Source of the DNA: JBGRQB01 sp041725875
Lineage (GTDB): Bacteria > Bacteroidota > Ignavibacteria > Ignavibacteriales > Melioribacteraceae
Direction: 5' to 3'
Length of the DNA: 16,597 bases
NCBI GenBank assembly: GCA_041725875.1
Contig: JBGRQB010000089.1
Coordinates: 1 to 16,597, forward strand
The notes beneath the pieces are model-generated. The model had not been told where the DNA came from. It ran no database searches and was given only the letters and a program-made list of their open reading frames with translations. Positions 13,905 to 16,597 of this stretch are shown here, piece by piece. Each line of letters opens with the position of its first letter. Positions within the stretch are counted from its first letter, which is position 1. The position numbers and the translations under genes are program-made.

Positions 13905-16433
13905 TTAGTTGTTTGAACCGGCGTTTTTAACATTTGGATAATATTCGTTCTGATAAAGATGATCTATTGTTTTGAAGTTTAAATCTCTGAATTGTTCAAT
14001 AGAATATTTATAATATTCCATTGCCGATTTATTTGCATCCAAAATTTTTCCATCCAGCGGATCAATAATCAACATAATTGCCATATTATCATTGAACATC
14101 TGAAAATATCTTTTTTGCGATTCATCAAGCTCTTTGGTTCTTTTAATAATTTCATCTTCCAGATTTGCAGTATAACGGAAATTAACAACATAACGTGTAA
14201 TTAAGACTATTATCATTCCCGTTATAATTACCAGAATAAAAATAAACTTCCAGCTGGTATAAAACGGAGATAATATTTTTATCGCAGCGGAAACATATTC
14301 TTCACTCCACTCGCCATTAACATTTTTTACCTTTAGATGAAGCTTATATTCTCCCGGAGGAATATTTAAATATCTGATAATGTGCTGTGCAATCGGAATT
14401 TCTTCTGACCAGTCGTGATCATAACCTTCAAGAAAAACCTTAAAAGTATTTTCTTTTTCATTTATAAAAGAAGAAGATCTGAAATAAACTTCGAGATCGT
14501 TATAAGTATGATTTAATTCTATATTGCTGTTATCAAGAAAAACAAGATCATTAATTTTTACGGAATCAATTATAACTCGCGGTTTTTCCGGAGAAAAATC
14601 ATACTCGGAAATATATTTACACAATCCCCGGTCAGTTCCTATCCACAAACTTCCGTCTTCTGCTACAAGACTTCCTGAACGATAAGTTTCCAGTCCGGGT
14701 AACCCCTGTTTGGTTGTGTAATGTTTAAGTTGTGTACCGTTCCAGCTATAAACACCGCAATTTGTACCAAACCACAAATTGTTTTCTTTGTCACTGTTAA
14801 CAAAATAGACTGCCCTGTTGCTGAGTTTATTGTCATCGAAATAAGGAACCAGACTGTCGCCATCTATTTTTACAACACCTGTTTTAGTACCTGCTATAAG
14901 TCCTTCTTCATTAAAAAACGCACCAAAAGTACTGTTAAAATTTTGATTCCCTTTGCTGGAAAACTCTTTTGTTGAACCATCTTTATTTATCTTAACAACA
15001 CCTTGACTGGCAGTTGTAACAAATATATCATTTGCCGGTGAAACAAAAATATTTCTGAGGTTCCCTATCTCCGGAGAAGAAACTTTTTCAAATTTTTTGA
15101 AATCAAATTTATATACAGATTTATAATCTGTTATCCATACAACATCATCTTTATCAACAGTAAGTTTGTTAGCAGAAAAATCTTTTTTATACCACTTTAC
15201 TTTTCTTCCTTTTTGCCAAACACCAATACCCAGTTTTCTTCCGCCAATAATTAATTTATTATCAGATGTTTTTGCCAGACTCAAAACTCTTACATTTTTT
15301 TCTCCAACATCTTTTATAATTTCTTTTAACTCGGAAGTTTTATCATCAAGCAAAAAGAGTTTTTTATCAGAAGCAAAAACTACTTCCCCTTTATCAAGTT
15401 CAACTATTGTCGGGGTTTCCTGCTTAAATTTATTTGCAGCAGTTTTGTAGTTTGCAAAACGGAAACTGACTATTTTACTAACACCAAAATAAGATGAAAC
15501 CCACAAGCTGCTTTCATCATCCAGATAGTAGCAGTATGGACTTCCGGTTAATACACCTTCAACCTTACTCAAGTTTGTATCGGTTTTTCGTTTTGTATCA
15601 ATCAGAAAAACACCGCTGGAGACTCTCATTAAAAAGAGGTTTTCAGAAATTTTTGCAAACTGACGCACATAGCTGCTGAGAATATCTCTTCCCTCAAAGC
15701 TGTAAAGCACTTCGGTTCCGAGTTTGGTAGTTTTCATTAGTTTGTTGTTAACAAGGAAATAGTAATCGCCATTTTCTTTTAACAACGCTTTTGTGTTTTT
15801 ATCAATGCCTTCAATGTTTTTGTTCGGACTATAATCAATCTTGCCATAATTTAAACCAAAAACTCCGTTTTTAGAACAGATGTAAAATTTATTGTCAACT
15901 CTGGCAATTTTATTTATTCTGTTGCCTATTCTTGAATCAAGAATCTGGCTCCAATATCCGTCTATGTAATAAAAAAGACCTTTATTTGTAGTACCAACAA
16001 GTATTTCTAAGTTTTTTTCAGATACTTTTATTTTAACGCAATTTAATCTCACATTATATTGCTCAAAAGTATATTGCGAAAATATTTTCCATTGATCATT
16101 TTTAAGAGAATAAATACGCAAAACATTCTGCAACACTGAAAAAGCCCAAATTCCCCCTTTACCATCGGTAATAAACTTGAGGTGACTTGTATTGCTATAA
16201 TTATCATCATTTTTATACAGCTTCCAGCGAGATCCGTCATAACTGGTTAAACCTTTCTCACTACTGAACCACATTTTACCGGTTTTATCTTTTATAATAG
16301 AATAAACCTCTGATGCGGCCAGCCCTTCTTCTTCAGTATAGTTGTGAATATGAAAGGTTTGTGGAAGCACCGTATTGATCAATAATAACAGTGTTATCAA
16401 CAGGTAACTTTTCTTTAGACAAGATAATAGCAT
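13905..16433 (-). CDS. Two-component-regulator propeller / Y_Y_Y membrane sensor (5' part of an interrupted gene)
   Basis: This 842-residue product starts with a signal peptide (about 1-25). A long periplasmic beta-propeller of Reg_prop-type blades follows, for example GKMWFSSEKGLTSYDG, NNLWFGTNCGVYSWNG and GSLWIGTDRGLCKY. Next come a Y_Y_Y domain (YDHDWSE to WSEEYVSAAIKI, about 660-720), one membrane helix (about 730-750), a short coiled coil (NLEDEIIKRTKELDESQKRY), and the first two-thirds of a PAS domain. That PAS domain ends abruptly at SNN-TAA. In the family this layout senses a periplasmic ligand, often glycan-derived, and passes the signal to a kinase in the same chain. Here the kinase follows in the same frame after the stop. 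On its own the product would be a membrane sensor without an output domain. The ATG at 16433 has only a weak GGA upstream. Confidence 0.88.
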   Translation of the reverse strand: MLLSCLKKSYLLITLLLLINTVLPQTFHIHNYTEEEGLAASEVYSIIKDKTGKMWFSSEKGLTSYDGSRWKLYKNDDNYSNTSHLKFITDGKGGIWAFSVLQNVLRIYSLKNDQWKIFSQYTFEQYNVRLNCVKIKVSEKNLEILVGTTNKGLFYYIDGYWSQILDSRIGNRINKIARVDNKFYICSKNGVFGLNYGKIDYSPNKNIEGIDKNTKALLKENGDYYFLVNNKLMKTTKLGTEVLYSFEGRDILSSYVRQFAKISENLFLMRVSSGVFLIDTKRKTDTNLSKVEGVLTGSPYCYYLDDESSLWVSSYFGVSKIVSFRFANYKTAANKFKQETPTIVELDKGEVVFASDKKLFLLDDKTSELKEIIKDVGEKNVRVLSLAKTSDNKLIIGGRKLGIGVWQKGRKVKWYKKDFSANKLTVDKDDVVWITDYKSVYKFDFKKFEKVSSPEIGNLRNIFVSPANDIFVTTASQGVVKINKDGSTKEFSSKGNQNFNSTFGAFFNEEGLIAGTKTGVVKIDGDSLVPYFDDNKLSNRAVYFVNSDKENNLWFGTNCGVYSWNGTQLKHYTTKQGLPGLETYRSGSLVAEDGSLWIGTDRGLCKYISEYDFSPEKPRVIIDSVKINDLVFLDNSNIELNHTYNDLEVYFRSSSFINEKENTFKVFLEGYDHDWSEEIPIAQHIIRYLNIPPGEYKLHLKVKNVNGEWSEEYVSAAIKILSPFYTSWKFIFILVIITGMIIVLITRYVVNFRYTANLEDEIIKRTKELDESQKRYFQMFNDNMAIMLIIDPLDGKILDANKSAMEYYKYSIEQFRDLNFKTIDHLYQNEYYPNVKNAGSNN

Positions 16434-16597
16434 ATTTCCGTGTGGTTTTTTATTGATTTCAGAAAATAAAAAAACTTACTTGATTAATCTACCTTTAAAT
16501 TATGAAAGAAGTGTTTTTGTTCCATTAGATTAACCACTGAAGAAATATTAAATTAAGCGGAGAGAACCGAATAAGTCTAAGGCTTGCTCAAGCATAA
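16434..16597. other. Upstream region of the propeller sensor; no gene seen
   Basis: No convincing coding frame is present. TTAATCTA (16484-16491) and TAGATTAA (16526-16533) form an inverted repeat 34 bases apart that could be paired binding sites. A T-rich/A-rich inverted repeat (16445-16454, 16465-16475) lies just before the start codon. GCTTG-CT-CAAGC (16582-16593) makes a small hairpin at the window edge. I could not pick a convincing promoter. Confidence 0.4.

Larger units (their letters stand above)
11205..16433 (-). pseudogene. Combined locus: hybrid propeller-PAS-histidine kinase interrupted by one in-frame TAA
   Basis: The propeller gene and the kinase gene are in the same frame. The only barrier in 1742 codons is TAA at 13905-13907 (codon 843). 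The 35 codons after it (NHYETQHKIATGELKEVELY and on through VKGKNLIYAIVHDIADKK) complete the PAS domain begun before the stop. The spot between SNN and NHYE is normally filled by a charged or polar residue in such PAS domains. CAA, AAA or GAA could each become TAA by one change. The rest is intact, with no frameshift or decay, so the event is recent, a sequencing error, or tolerated through readthrough. The restored protein would run signal peptide, propeller, Y_Y_Y, TM, six PAS, HisKA, HATPase_c. It lacks the receiver and AraC-type domains of classical Bacteroides hybrid regulators. Confidence 0.75.

Noticed and set aside
14638..14647. CTATCCACA as a DnaA box near a replication origin
   Set aside because: It is a single near-match inside the propeller coding sequence, without a cluster or an AT-rich unwinding element, so no origin can be claimed in this window.
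1..16597. CRISPR arrays, tRNA or rRNA genes, insertion sequences
   Set aside because: No regularly spaced direct repeats, cloverleaf-like segments, rRNA sequence or transposase-like reading frames were seen on either strand.

Overview
The window is AT-rich bacterial chromosomal DNA, tightly packed with genes and with no tRNA, rRNA, insertion sequence or CRISPR array that I can see. The style of the proteins suggests the Bacteroidota/Chlorobi/Ignavibacteria side of the FCB group: a periplasmic two-component-regulator propeller with a Y_Y_Y domain feeding a sensor kinase, a multi-PAS kinase, and a MORN_2/YwqK-repeat secreted protein. Chemotaxis is present, which would suit Ignavibacteria. This placement is inference from style, not from a marker-gene search.

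Left part (1-4389, + strand): after the tail of an unidentified gene and a hairpin-rich leader come mnmE, mnmG and rsmG, the conserved tRNA/rRNA-modification cluster often found near the replication origin. MnmE and MnmG jointly modify the wobble uridine of tRNAs, and RsmG methylates 16S rRNA. The 177-bp gap between mnmE and mnmG holds three parS-like centromere sites whose centres are exactly 49 bp apart. The parA/parB genes that often follow rsmG are not here. A SIR2-like gene follows instead (about 4535-5647).

Middle (5642-11177): a large poly-HAMP chemoreceptor on the minus strand converges on the SIR2-like gene, with a few bases of overlap. Its upstream region carries a sigma-28-like promoter candidate and a perfect 12-bp palindrome. 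Divergent from it is a Sad/YneI-type succinate-semialdehyde dehydrogenase, followed 2 bp later by a secreted protein of about 16 MORN_2-type repeats. This pair ends at a strong bidirectional terminator.

Right part (11205-16433, - strand): what looks like one giant membrane sensor kinase (signal peptide, propeller, Y_Y_Y, TM, six PAS domains, HisKA, HATPase_c) is cut in two by a single in-frame TAA inside its first PAS domain. The reading frame is the same on both sides of the stop and PAS homology continues through it. This is therefore a nonsense mutation, a sequencing error, or readthrough/split expression, and it is the most notable observation in the window. The last 164 bp are upstream, probably regulatory, sequence.
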